64,000 nt of DNA from Toxotes chatareus (taxonomy: Eukaryota > Chordata > Actinopteri > Toxotidae). Location: positions 9,386,001 to 9,450,000 of the forward strand of contig CM028895.1 of NCBI GenBank assembly GCA_016801885.1, given 5' to 3'. Positions 50,601 to 60,500 of the stretch are shown in pieces (position 1 is the first letter of the stretch; each line of letters begins with the position of its first letter). Under the pieces are notes generated by a model. That model did not search any database. It was not told the origin of the DNA and saw only the letters and a list, made by a program, of their open reading frames with translations. Both the position numbers and the translations under genes were made by a program.

Positions 50601-53340
50601 TCTTAAACACTGTATCATAACTACAGATATGGATGAGAATTCCTTTAAATGTTCAGAAAAATGAAAACTACACAGCAATTCAGCAAACTTATACTGCAGA
50701 AGATCTTGTGATGCGATTAAAAGCTCCAGAGCAGCAACTAATGCACCTTGTGGTGTGATGGTTTTTTGCAACTGCAGTTTCCACGGTCTAGAATGAACTT
50801 TCAATCTGTTTACATTCTACTCACAATACAAAATATAATTCAAACTTAAAGTAAATAGGTTAGAACTTTCAACTTTTCAGCCATTTAAATGTTTAAATTA
50901 GAAAGGGCCACATTACCATGGAGAATGGTCTTCTCCTCTGCAGGAGCGTCTTCCTCGTTCCTTCCCTTCTTCTGCCTCTTGGCCATGATTTCATCCAGCT
51001 CTTTCTGCTCTTCCTATAAAGTAAATTTAATCACAACCAAAGTTACCAAACACTTGTCTTCCTGGATGCAGTTATAAGAACAGATAAAATATTTTATATT
51101 ATATATTGAGCAAATAAACTACCTCAGTTGGTTTAATCTTATCTTTCTCATCTACATATTTCGCCCATGGTCCAAGGAAGTTGTCAATCTCTCCTGCATC
51201 GCCACCTTTGACCTTTTTCCTTTTCTCTGACTTCTTATGTCCACTCTCAAACACAGTTAACCCTTGAGGAAGAGTCAAAAGAGATTACAATTCTGATTTT
51301 CCCTTAAACAATACTTCATTCTACATATAGTTAGATTTGTGCACTGTGTAAATACACACTTAAGAAATAAATTGTTGTCCATTTTTACCTTTATTTTTCT
51401 CAGCCTCATCCACTGCACCAATGTAGCTGTTAGAGGTTACGTGGTGTGTGTCAACAGAGGGATCTAAAGCATAACCTATTAGCAGTGAAGACAGTTATAA
51501 AAAGGGAATTAAAACTCAAACAAGGTCCATGTACTGACCACATCAACAAAATACATGACAGAGATCTGAGACAGTCTTACCATAGGTGGAGAAGGTCCTC
51601 CTTTGCTGTTCAAACATAAAGTCATTGACATGAGCAGGTTCTGCATAGCCAGACAACATGTTCCTGGGGGCAGCCATCTGCTGGGTTTTAAATGGGTTCA
51701 CTGGCCCAAACTATGAGAGAGCAACACAAATTAATTAACAATAGCAACTTGCATGGCTCTTCTCTTTGAGTCATATTTAATGAAAGTGACGTCAAAATAC
51801 AGACAGATAGAGCTCCTTATTAAACCTAATGGAAAGGGTAGCACATCAGCAAAAACAATAAATCATAAAAAATGACACTCAAGGATGGAGGCAAAGATCA
51901 AATACTATAAATCCATAAATAATAAACACCTAATAAGCATGATTTCAATAATAAGAACCACTAACTCATGTAACAGAACTTACATTTGAGCTGGTTGATA
52001 TGGACATTAAACATATCATTAAACTTTTTTAGCAAATACCTCAGTAATAAAAATACGATGACGTCTGGGGATGTTACATAATCAACAAACAAGAAATGTT
52101 TGAGACTGAGATGTAAATTGGTTAATGTGGGTGGGTTGGTCAAGCAGCAAGAGGAATTCAGTATTTTATTTCATTCAGGTAACGGAATCATATAATCCTC
52201 CACAACCAAGAAAAGACCAAATTTAAGCTGTATAGATAGATAGATAGATAGATAGACTTTATTCATCCCACAACAGGGAAATTTAGTTGTTACAGCAGCA
52301 TATAGAAAAAGGTAGAAACGGCAGTAAAAGAAAATATAAAAATAACAATATACAATCCAAAACACAATGGAGAAAAACAAAGGCAAAAGTACTCAGATTA
52401 TAAATATTATATTCTATATACAAAAGGTGCTTGAGTCTTTGTAGTGAAAGTGACTGGTGATACATGTATGTAAACATAAAAACAGAATTATGGCAGTGCA
52501 GAGCAGTAGTAATATGTAACGTGGCTATGGCAGTGCAGAGCAGTAGTAATATGTAACGTATAGCCACATTACAACAAACAAAATGGTTTATGGAATCATG
52601 TATCGTATGGATATAACATCTATAGTACTAAATATCTGAATGAGCTCAAAGTTACATTACCTCTGGTGCAAACATGGTTTCATATGTCGGGTTATAAGTG
52701 ACTTCTTTCAGGGAAGGGTCCAGGTGTGTGCCAGTCTCAACAGCCTCCTAACATGAAGATGTACATCAGTAAACGGACACTTACTGCTAGACAGGAAAAC
52801 CCGAATTCGCTGTTTGGTGTAGCAGATGATAAATAGAAAAAAATAACGGGAATGTGATATCGTCGATGCTATTCTTTCTCAATGATTAGGAAGTTATTCC
52901 TTGGCATAGCTAAACAACAACACCCTTCTGCTCGACGCTCAATGTTTCCCGCTACTGCTTATATTTGGTTATGGTTAAAACCAACTGTTTAAGCTCCACA
53001 TTTAATAAATGCTTATCCAGGATTCATTTCCCGTTATTCAATGAAAAGACATGTCTTTTTTACCACATTTAAGCCCAGCGCGTCTAAAAAAAATCTAATG
53101 TTAACTATCGACACGTTAAGCTAACGCTAGCTAGCTCGGTTAGCTTACCTTAACGGCGACCTCGGGAGCAGAATTGAGAAGAGCCAGAGACATAGTGTGT
53201 CCAGGCTGCAAAGGTTTGAGGTGAGCCGTGGCGTCCGGGTCCACCGGGTCCACTTTTTCGGCACCGGTATTAGATTCCGACTCATTTTCTGAATCTGAAT
53301 CGCTGCCGTAGGAAACGAGGGAAGTTATGGCGGCAGACAT
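38441..53340 (-). CDS. cdc40: Pre-mRNA-processing factor 17 (CDC40/PRP17), complete split gene (15 coding exons)
   Basis: Exons on the minus strand: 53340-53149, 52747-52661, 51710-51581, 51475-51389, 51262-51123, 51013-50917, 50431-50292, 49145-49071, 48704-48659, 47152-47051, 46080-45965, 45025-44892, 41531-41455, 39506-39362 and 38618-38441. Phases close throughout to give 581 codons (human 579). Residues 1-60 are acidic, Ser-rich and disordered. Residues 65-245 hold conserved peptides (YNPTYETMFAPE, FLGPWAKYVDEKD) that thread through the spliceosome. Residues about 285-581 form seven WD40 repeats, each ending near a W-D/W-E pair, the last IKLWD. The protein is a nuclear spliceosome factor acting around the second transesterification step. 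The ATG at 53340-53338 is the first in frame and has A at -3. It is head to head with the putative wasf1 exon and tail to tail with mettl24. Confidence 0.97.
38619..39361 (-). other. cdc40: cdc40 intron 14
   Basis: A 743 bp intron, GT-AG, with a weak donor (ATGAG|GTGAAC). No other feature seen. Confidence 0.8.
39362..39506 (-). CDS. cdc40: cdc40 coding exon 14
   Basis: Two bases of Gly475, codons 476-522, then two bases of Ser523 (acceptor CACCCCAG|GT). It encodes KWLACQSMDNQILIFGAQNR and FKGHMVAGYACQVDFSPDM, spanning WD5 to WD6. Confidence 0.96.
39840..39915 (+). repeat. LINE-type 3' end
   Basis: The run AAATTTCGCTATG then TTGCATAATGACAATAAAG, followed by an ATTCTTGATTC tail, matches the 3' end shared by many fish non-LTR retrotransposon copies (AATTTCG...AATGACAATAAAG plus a short repeat tail). 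Only the last 80 or so bases are visible. The clade (L2 or Rex1-like) cannot be decided from this. Confidence 0.5.
40655..40810 (+). repeat. Teleost short interspersed repeat
   Basis: It has CAGACAGAGCCAGG, then TTCCAGTCTTCATATTAAGC, then TCCTGGCTGTAGTTTCATAT, AACTCTCAGCAAGAATGCAA and TGTCAAACTATTCCTTTA, in the order of a very abundant teleost repeat I know by sight. It is a diverged, partial copy with no coding capacity. Confidence 0.6.
41455..41531 (-). CDS. cdc40: cdc40 coding exon 13
   Basis: One base of Trp449, codons 450-474, one base of Gly475 (acceptor TTTTCCAG|G, donor AATG|GTGAGT). It encodes DIPVDFKYIAEPSMHSMPAV, matching the human sequence residue for residue here as I recall it (start of WD5). 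Confidence 0.97.
42216..42237. repeat. (AC)11 microsatellite
   Basis: Eleven AC units in cdc40 intron 12. Confidence 0.88.
43056..43077. repeat. (CAT)7 microsatellite
   Basis: A trinucleotide run of seven CAT units in cdc40 intron 12. Confidence 0.88.
44892..45025 (-). CDS. cdc40: cdc40 coding exon 12
   Basis: Codons 405-448 and two bases of Trp449 (acceptor TCTGACAG|TGG, donor GAGTG|GTAAGT). It encodes WDVRTGEVVQEYDRHLGAVN and FVSTSDDKSLRVWE, i.e. WD4. Confidence 0.97.
45026..45964 (-). other. cdc40: cdc40 intron 11
   Basis: A 939 bp intron with a short imperfect CA-rich patch near 45765-45795. Nothing else seen. Confidence 0.8.
45965..46080 (-). CDS. cdc40: cdc40 coding exon 11
   Basis: Two bases of Gly366, then codons 367-404 (acceptor CCACAG|GC, donor CAG|GTAAAG). 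It encodes QCISHFTNRKVPYCVKFNPD and FVAGMSDKKIVQ, i.e. WD3. Confidence 0.97.
46081..47050 (-). other. cdc40: cdc40 intron 10
   Basis: A 970 bp AT-rich intron. No feature recognised. Confidence 0.8.
47051..47152 (-). CDS. cdc40: cdc40 coding exon 10
   Basis: Two bases of Gly332, codons 333-365, one base of Gly366 (acceptor GTTAG|GT, donor ACAG|GTAGGC). It encodes HSKAVRDICFNNSGTQFLSA and AYDRYLKLWDSET, i.e. WD2. Confidence 0.97.
47153..48658 (-). other. cdc40: cdc40 intron 9 (1.5 kb)
   Basis: It contains a C11-(CA)5 tract at 48351-48370 and TA/TG-rich simple sequence near 47700-47735. No exon supported. Confidence 0.8.
48351..48370. repeat. Poly-C / (CA)n tract
   Basis: Eleven C residues run into a short CA repeat. 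Confidence 0.8.
48659..48704 (-). CDS. cdc40: cdc40 coding exon 9 (46 bp)
   Basis: Codons 317-331 and one base of Gly332 (acceptor TCTGCAG|CTG, donor ATTG|GTAAGT). It encodes LWEVYGERRCLRTFI, the end of WD1 and the start of WD2. It is too short to appear as a long open frame but fits exactly between exons 8 and 10. Confidence 0.96.
49071..49145 (-). CDS. cdc40: cdc40 coding exon 8
   Basis: Codons 292-316, phase 0 at both ends (acceptor TTCAG|GGT, donor AAG|GTAAAT). It encodes GVSAIRLFPSSGHLL and CSMDCKIK, the core of WD1. Confidence 0.96.
49146..50291 (-). other. cdc40: cdc40 intron 7 (1.1 kb)
   Basis: It includes a 254 bp segment flanked by identical 13 bp direct repeats (49549-49561 and 49816-49828), a possible short insertion. 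No exon. Confidence 0.75.
49549..49828. repeat. Segment bounded by 13 bp direct repeats
   Basis: GATAGGAGCCAAT occurs exactly at 49549-49561 and at 49816-49828. The 254 bp between could be an old inserted element with a target-site duplication. I recognise no family in the interior. Confidence 0.4.
50292..50431 (-). CDS. cdc40: cdc40 coding exon 7
   Basis: Two bases of Val245, then codons 246-291 (acceptor CCCACAG|TT, donor AAG|GTCAGT). It encodes KDMYDYQGRSYLHVPQDVGI, then CYLPKKQIHVWSGHTK, which leads into the WD40 propeller. Confidence 0.97.
50432..50916 (-). other. cdc40: cdc40 intron 6
   Basis: A 485 bp intron. Nothing recognised. Confidence 0.8.
50917..51013 (-). CDS. cdc40: cdc40 coding exon 6
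   Basis: Codons 213-244 and one base of Val245 (acceptor TTTATAG|GAA, donor CATG|GTAATG). It encodes a charged segment, EEQKELDEIMAKRQKKGR, then EEKTILH, a likely helix with nuclear-localisation character. Confidence 0.95.
51123..51262 (-). CDS. cdc40: cdc40 coding exon 5
   Basis: Two bases of Gly166, then codons 167-212 (acceptor CTCAAG|GG, donor GAG|GTAGTT). It encodes LTVFESGHKKSEKRKKVKGG and the invariant FLGPWAKYVDEKD. Confidence 0.96.
51389..51475 (-). CDS. cdc40: cdc40 coding exon 4
   Basis: Two bases of Gly137, codons 138-165, one base of Gly166 (acceptor AATAG|GT, donor AAAG|GTAAAA). It encodes YALDPSVDTHHVTSNSYIG and AVDEAEKNK. Confidence 0.95.
51581..51710 (-). CDS. cdc40: cdc40 coding exon 3
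   Basis: Codons 94-136 and one base of Gly137 (acceptor CTCATAG|TTT, donor TATG|GTAAGA). It encodes FGPVNPFKTQQMAAPRNMLS and FMFEQQRRTFSTY. The Gly95-Pro96 pair corresponds to the human Gly94-Pro95 site acted on by the prolyl isomerase PPIL1. Confidence 0.96.
52233..52600 (-). mobile_element. Truncated LINE-type retroposon 3' end with (TAGA)6 tail
   Basis: On the minus strand a body ends AAATTTCCCTGTTGTGGGAT then GAATAAAGT, and is followed by six CTAT-phase tetranucleotide units (52233-52256 on the plus strand). This AATTTCCC...GGGAT-AATAAAGT-(CTAT)n ending is typical of many teleost non-LTR retrotransposon copies. The body upstream is AT-rich and non-coding. The 5' limit, about 52600, is approximate. 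Confidence 0.55.
52489..52559. repeat. 37 bp tandem duplication
   Basis: An identical 34-base block (starting TATGGCAGTGCAGAGCAGTA) is present at 52489-52522 and 52526-52559, giving a period of 37 bp. Confidence 0.9.
52661..52747 (-). CDS. cdc40: cdc40 coding exon 2
   Basis: Codons 65-93, phase 0 at both ends (acceptor TGTTAG|GAG, donor GAG|GTAATG). It encodes EAVETGTHLDPSLKEV and TYNPTYETMFAPE. Confidence 0.96.
53149..53340 (-). CDS. cdc40: cdc40 coding exon 1
   Basis: Codons 1-64 from ATG (53340-53338; context CCAACATGT) to donor AAG|GTAAGC. It starts MSAAITSLVSYGSDSDSENE and ends NSAPEVAVK. The N-terminus MSAAI and the C-terminal SAPEVAVK agree with vertebrate CDC40; the middle is variable, acidic and Ser-rich. 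Confidence 0.96.
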
Positions 53341-54430
53341 GTTGGATGTTGTGAATTCGACGGAAGCAGAAGGGCGGGATTTCCGCTGTGACAAAAATAA
53401 AGAAAAAACACAAGAAACGAAAAGATAAAAGAAAAGAAAAGAAAGAAAAGAAAAATGAACAGAAAAGAAAGTTCGGCTTTTATGATTTGGACCTCAGAAT
53501 CGAACTTTACTCATCTAGGACATGATCATGAATGATAACAAAATGTTTTAATAACATTTTATTGATGAGTGAAAGCATTCTAGAGATTTTAAGAGTAACT
53601 AAAATTTAATATGATACGTAAGTAAAGCTGTAGTGAAACAATCTCCCATGACGTTTAAACAAACACTTGTTTCAAATGTTTCTACCAGGAAATTTATCAT
53701 TTTAAAACAAATTTTCAATACGTTCTTACATTTTATAAACATAACAACTGAACAATTCGCAGCCAAATAATGAAAGCAATCGTCGAACCGTAAACATACA
53801 TAACATATTATAAACAACACCAGAGTCTCTTTGGTCTATGGTTGTCAATATCTTTGGCCCTTGTAATAGCAAAAGTGTACAACTGTAACCAGTGAAACGA
53901 TATAGAATTTAGAATGGGAACAAAATGTTAAAAAAGAAAAGAAAAGAAACGATTACAATAATTTGTAGTGTAATTAATATGCTACAATCAATCATTGTGC
54001 GCAGGAGATCGATTCCTTTTGTAATGATATGATTTTTATGTACAGTGAGGGATGGAATGAAAATCGACGTCCCTCCCTGTAATCGATTGGACAGCACAAC
54101 GTGACGGTTTCAGATAACAAGCCAATACAGCAAGAGCGCACGTTATCCGCGAGCCTCCCACGAACACACATCAGTTGCATGGGACGCTTTCTCGCGCCCC
54201 AACAATAGAGTGGTACGTACCATTACCACTGATTTTAATGGGGGCATTTTCCTGCGAATAAACACCATTTCACAGTCGTTACTTTAGAAAGAACACGTAT
54301 GTGGCGTATGGGTAAAATTGACAGTTGATTTATTTTGCTACTAATCCCGCTGTTAGCTTGACTGGACCAGGTTTAATGCCAATTTCGCCATAACCCTGCC
54401 AGAGAATCCCTTTGGAAAAAAAGTGCCTGG
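53341..54430. promoter_or_regulatory. Shared upstream region between cdc40 and the putative wasf1 first exon
   Basis: About 1.1 kb separates the two divergent units. A purine-rich AAAGA-type tract (53399-53470) lies 60-130 bp upstream of the cdc40 ATG. GC- and CpG-richer sequence resumes at about 54120-54200 (GAGCGCACGTTATCC, TCTCGCGCCCC) and at about 54430-54540. A GTGCGCAG word at 53997-54004 resembles half an NRF1 site. There is no convincing TATA box. That the two genes share this region is inferred from their head-to-head order. Confidence 0.45.
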
Positions 54431-54593
54431 GTTCTTCTCCGCCGCCGCCTCATCCAGCAGGAGTACATTTGATATCAGAGACAGTACAATCATGGATCTG
54501 ACCCGGGGATTTAAAGCCGCGGACACGGTGGCATGCTTTGCTGCTCAGTGAGGATGGAAAGAAAATAAAGAGGAATTTAAACAGACGTATCAG
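54430..54593 (+). other. Putative non-coding first exon of wasf1
   Basis: A GC-rich stretch (TTCTCCGCCGCCGCCTCATC) ends in a purine-rich segment and a good donor, CAG|GTAATT, at 54593/54594. It contains a short ATG frame but no protein that I recognise. Vertebrate CDC40 is flanked head to head by WASF1, whose 5' exons are untranslated, so this is the likely identity. The 5' boundary is a guess. No coding exon of WASF1 (its conserved MPLVKRNIDP start) is visible up to the window end. Confidence 0.35.
54492..54551 (+). other. Short upstream ORF (19 codons) in the putative wasf1 leader
   Basis: ATG at 54492 reads MDLTRGFKAADTVACFAAQ and stops at TGA 54549-54551, just before the splice donor. 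Its context is TCATGG (G at +4, weak at -3). It could act as a translation-limiting uORF if the exon is real. Confidence 0.3.
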
Positions 54594-57500
54594 GTAATTT
54601 TTTTGAACACTGTGTACTGTAAGTCATAATTTTTTAACTTGTAAATGTGACTTTAGTAACGTTACCTCAACCTCATTGCATCTTACCACAGCAACAACTA
54701 ACTGCCCTTAAACCGAGTCACCATGTTGTAACGTTGGACTTAAACCGGAGCTGCTTGACTAATAACGGTCTTCGTAATTCAACACTGCCTTGCCATCACT
54801 GTCTACCACATTAACCCAGTACACAGGTGACAAATGTGTCAGTGTTGACAGCGTTAGGACTCCAACGTGGCCAAAACCTTGAAAGTACCAGCAGCAGGTT
54901 TATTAATGTGTAAATAATGTACAAATTCGTAACGGGACTGCTTGAAGGGTGTTAAATTGCGAAGCTCCACATCTGCATGAGCTCCCGCAGCAGCGTCTTG
55001 ACATATTCCGATTGAGGAATATCGCGGTGGTGAGAAAGCGAGGAGCAAATATTTGCAATTATCTAACGTGATAGGAAAATGCCCCAGATCTTATGTCTTT
55101 TGCATTTTATTCGTCCGGGAGTTGTGGAGTTTCAGTTCGGTACAGTATGGTTAGGCGAACCGCTGGCATCGGCAATACGTGATTTAATTTTCCCACTAAG
55201 AATGCATTGACTTGCCTCAGAGGGGAGGATAGGGGCTGGGGTCTATTCCAGCCAGCTTGGTTTGCAGTCATGGGGGATGGTAGCCTTCAGCCCAGTGAAA
55301 ATCATGCTTTGTGAAATTCGAAACCTTCTTTGTACTACTTCAAGTGCAGCAAAGAAAAAAAAAGTGGGCATGAAGAACAGTGTCCTTTAGTCACTGTTGT
55401 GCACTGATCACCTTTTATAGTTGCTGGCAGCATGAAGATATTCGTTGCATTACATGATGCCAGCTCATGTGGTGCTGTGTGGTATAGGGCTTACATTAAA
55501 CTGACTATATTTCCTGCAGCCTGTCCATTTAAACAAAACCAAGAGTCTTGTGGTTCTTCTCTACAGCAAAGCAAGCAAGGGTTTGGCCAAATTTCATGGT
55601 TCACCCCTCTAAATACAGTGGTAACGTAGGAGTTGCCTGTAAAGGAAATTTACTTTCAGATCAGTGGTCAGTGATGAATGAATTACCTTTAGAAACATCA
55701 GCTGCAGAGCCATTGATAAAAGTCTATAGACGCTGCTGTGCCTGTCGCTTTTGACAGCAGATTAGTAGGATCAGCTTGTCGTATTAAAATTACATTAAAA
55801 TGTAATGATAATACACAACAGGCACAAACTGAGGCTAAGTGGGGTATAGATTTAGTGACTGCATGTAAAGTGTATGAGCTTTATAATGAGGTACTTTATA
55901 ATGAGATTAAATAATTGCTTACCTTACACCAGTTCAGATCAGATCTTTACTGTCTCAGAAGAGGATTTTTTTTTAGTTTAGACACCGTGTCAATATAAAC
56001 AAATACAAAGTGTTGATTCTTAAAACTAAAATTAGCCACACAGCTCTGTACACCTACACTATCTGGACCATATACAATGAAATATATAGAGAACACATTC
56101 CTATATTTCATCTGAATCTTAATTTAAATAAAGAATAATTTCATACACAGAGTTTATACTAAATATGCACACCTTCCAGCAAGTCTGTTTGAAGAAATGA
56201 TTCATGTTCAAAATATATAGGGTACTTCATGTGACAGCAGCTCTGACTCCTTGGACAAAATAGAATGAGACCCCTTGCAGCTGTTAAAATTATCAGTCTG
56301 CAACAGTGGCATCCAAACTATCACATGACTGAGTGGAAGCTATAGGCTAGGTTTCACAACAGCTCAGAGGGATCACATATGTACCTAAAATGTTGGCCGT
56401 ATTGGCTGAACTTAAATTTGGATTCAAGACGTAATCCAGCATCTCTTCCCAAAAATGACATTTGCAGAACCAGTGATCAAACTCACCCTCGGTCAGCTCT
56501 GACAAGATGTGTGCTGAAGTATGTCTATTGTGGCCCTGAGTCCTTGCTGTTGTTTTGTGTAAGGCAAGTTCTTTTCCAAGTGGGTTACCTCCTGTGCTGT
56601 TTTTTTTTGTGGTACGTGGTGTTTTTTGAGCTTGCAGGAAAACATAAAGTACAGGTGGAAAGGAGGAAAGTTGAAGGGTCTAGTCATAAAACCTGCTCTT
56701 TGAAACATGGATCTATATAATAGGTGCACAGTTTTACCCAGTGAATGGCCTTACCTACAGGTGTATTCCCAGAATAGAACAGAACATATTGCCATGGTTT
56801 TATCTGACGCTGTTTGTGAACTCTTTGCTGCGAGGGATGACATTCCTGCACAGTTTGCAGTTCTCATGTTTTTCTCTGTGTTTCAGAGGCCCTCCTGATA
56901 AAAAAAAGCTTTGGCATGCCTCCTGTGGAGGCTTTTGGACCTCTCTTATTTGTTGACATTGCTCTGATCCTCTGCCAGTCTCTGGCTTTCTCATGCTAGC
57001 AAGAAGAATATCTTTCTTTCTGTAGCTCTCTTTTGTCTCTCTCCACAGAGGTGGAAAGGGGTGATAGGAGGACACACAGAATGACATGAGGCCATAATGA
57101 AAGAGTGTGTAGCCAGAGAAAGAAAAAAAGAGAGTAAAATGAGTGATGGCTGCCTGGCATGAGGAGGAGGTGGGAAGAAGGTGGGCCAGGGATTCTGGGA
57201 AAGCAGGGAGAGAAAATTTATGAGTGTGTGCAGTGTGCAACGCCCCTTAACGTGCCACTTAGTGGAGCCACAGACAGACCTCCTATCTCCCAGCTGTTGG
57301 GATGCTCCAGAGGCTCCCGCACACAGGAGCTATTGTTCTTCCTCTTGGCTAGACCCACTGCTCTATAATACTGCTTCTGTCTGTGGTCTGAACTGCCCTG
57401 ACAGAGGGACACCAGGGCTCAGTTAGCCCATTTGACTAGTGCTCCTTGTGTCTTACTGCCACTGCCTCCACCACCTCCGTCCCCTCTTTGTCCATATATC

Positions 57501-60500
57501 TGTCCATCCTGGGTTGTGACTTTTTGCTCTCTTTGACAGAGTTTACAGTGACTGTCTTTCTGTATTTCTTTCTGCTTTGGTTTTTTTTTAAAACTCATTT
57601 TTCAATTCAGGACACTGTCCTCATTGTCACTTTTAATGTTCCAGTACTCTTTTCTACAACCCCAGGAATAGGAGGCATTATAGTGTCCCTAACCTTATCA
57701 TAGCACTTCATGTTTTGTGTTACAGCAGATATTAAAACCTGTCTCTTTTTTCCCTCTCCCTAGAGGACAGGTAGGGCAATATTTCTGAAATCAATAACAT
57801 ATAAAAGCTAATTATATTTTTTTAGAGCCCCAAGCACTTTTTAAGCACCATTTATTTTTTTCTGAAATAAACACATAACACCATGATATGAGCTTTAGCT
57901 TTATAAGTAAATATTTGCCATCAAATCTATATATCTGACCAGTATCATACAGGAGTGTGTTGTATTATGTTTTTTTTTTTTTCTCAGTCTTCTTGTAGTT
58001 GCCCATCACCTTTTTATCAACCTGATCCTTTTTTTACCTCATCTCTCGTAGTAGTAGTTGCCATTCTGGCTCTTTCAGCCTCTCTGTTTAATTCTCTCAC
58101 TGTCACCCAAGGGAGGAGAGGGCGTTGACATAGTCTCTCAATGAGTTGACAGGTTATCTCTGAAATAGACTTGTCTGACTGTGTCTCTGCCACTACAAAC
58201 AGGGCAAAAAAAACCACAGAAGTCCCATCTGAGCTTAGAGCTGCCCTTACTCAACTGTAGGAACTGAGCCTCATCTCTGTCTCTGCCCTCTGCTATCAGT
58301 CTTGTCTCTATCTCAAGTTGAAAGTACCACCAGTAGTTTTTTTTTTTCAGTCTTCTTCTGCTTCTCTGTCATTTGCTTTGTAGTTTTTTCAGTCTGTTAG
58401 CCTCCATATTGCTATAGGCTACAGCAGGTCCTTACTCATTGTGATGTATCCTCTCTGCTGCCACAGCTGTTGTGTTTGAATATGTAAAAGTTCTGTCGCT
58501 TTAGGATCTAATGAGCTTTACAAAAGATTTGTCTTGCTAGCTGTATTTCATATGTGCCAGCTGCAGCTTTTCAGTTTAAAAATAATTTTATTTGTTTAGA
58601 CTGAGAGTTTCAGTGTCATAGCAGTCTAAATGTGGTACAGAGCTGATAACACACTGCCAAAACAAAACAGAACAAGAGAAAAAGGTAAAACCCTGTAAGA
58701 TTGGCACATATATTGTTAAAAGCTTACTCTCCTCTCCTGGGCTCATGACTGTTTGCTGCAATCTGAATAAAGAAGCCCTCATGACTCATCAGTCAGTTAA
58801 ATCCAAGTATTTGGTAAGTAGAGCACCACGGTGTCCTGTGATTGACCTGGCTTATATTCTCATCTGAAAGCCCAAATGAGCTACACAATGGCGTAAACTA
58901 TGGACCACTGAGGCCGCTCACCTGGTGTCATGTGTAAGTTTGTATGGTAAACGTAGTCTGATACCTTCCTTAGTACAATGCAGCCTCGGTCTGCTTCAGG
59001 AGTGAAATGGATATGGGGTTGTCCTCAATAAGTGTCAGCCCAAGTACTGCCGGTGGACGTGTGTTCCACTGCTTATGTGTGTAGACAGTGTCCATGGTTT
59101 GGGTGTTCTTAGCATTTATGTTAACAAAGCAATTACAATGTAATGTGGCTGCCCTTTTAGGTCACTGTGTATTTCTGTTCTGTGCATAATCTAGTGCTAA
59201 ATGCTGCCAGTAGACTTCAAAATGATCTCTGCAGCTGCACTCAGAGCATTTGCGTATTTGAATAGATTTGAATATGCAGAGTTAAGCAAAGCTTCACCAC
59301 GAAGGGTACCACAACATACAGTACAGTCTCTCTCTTTATTCCTGTCTCTCCCTCTCTTTGAATATCTCTGTGCTCTTTTCTTTTTCCTTCCCATTGCTCT
59401 CTGTCTTTCACTGTTCATTCCCCTCTTTCCTCCCTTTCACTGATGGGTTCCTATTGAGCTGGAACGGCCGATGCCCTGGTCGTCGTGGTGATGTGTGATG
59501 ATTGATGGAGGCTGGAGAAATGGGAGGCGAGGCACATTTATCCCGTCCGCAGCTTGAATCCCTCTTGTCAGGACTCAGACATCAGTATTCAATTACAGAC
59601 ACACTGAATTTTCATTAGGATTTTCATAGCCATCCATTTTTCTTCTCAGTTCTTCTTGTGCTGGGCAGAAGTACAAGGAATAGCAAGGAAGAGGTAAATG
59701 GGGAAAGACAGTGAAGGATTAGCGATAAGAGTGAAGCAGAAAATAAAAGATGCAGTAGGCTTTTGTTTCAAGCACATAATGTGCCACACACTTAATTTTT
59801 TAAATTTATATCTAGACTTGTTGGAGTTAACAGCCTAACTCCTATCTTCTTTGTCATGTTTGTCTGACATAAACTGTCTAAAAAATAGAAATGATTTAAA
59901 AAAACATTTTTAAAAGAAGAAAAGAGCAAGGCCATGGCTTGGAAAGAGATGCTGAAGCGAACAGTAGAAAGTGCTGAGAAAAGAGAAGGAGAGCTAAAGG
60001 GGAAGTAACCTTTTAGCGTCCTAGTGTGTTTGTCCACAATTTCACAGCAGGGGTGCCTGTGGACACAGACAACTGCTGCCTTCAATTAGAAGCCAATATT
60101 TGGCTGTTCATTTAGGGCTCACAGCAAGGATCCACCTCCTCTTTGGATCTGCATGAGGCCTGAGCACAAGGCCCGTCTGATTTGTGCTGGATAGCAGCCC
60201 AGCAGAGACTGCGAGTGTACGCTACTCTTCCATCTCAGATGGGAAGATCGGAAGTGGAGGCAAGCTCGCCTTCCTTTTGTCTTTGATGGTGAGCAGGGAA
60301 TGCCAAATTCATTTAAATCCTTGGCAAGAAAACCTACTCTCAACAGTCTTACTCAGCAATCATTTCATCTGTGTAATAAATGCTTATCTTACAGCAGTGC
60401 TGTCAGTTCATCAGGATAAATCATTGCCGCAGAGCAGGGGTCAGTCAGAGGTTAGGAAAGTCTTACTGGTGAAAGACACATCTTCTAAAGATAGGCAGTT

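Larger units (their letters stand above)
51711..52660 (-). other. cdc40: cdc40 intron 2 (950 bp)
   Basis: It contains a minus-strand LINE-like 3' end with a (TAGA)n tail (52233-52600), including a 37 bp tandem duplication. Confidence 0.8.
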
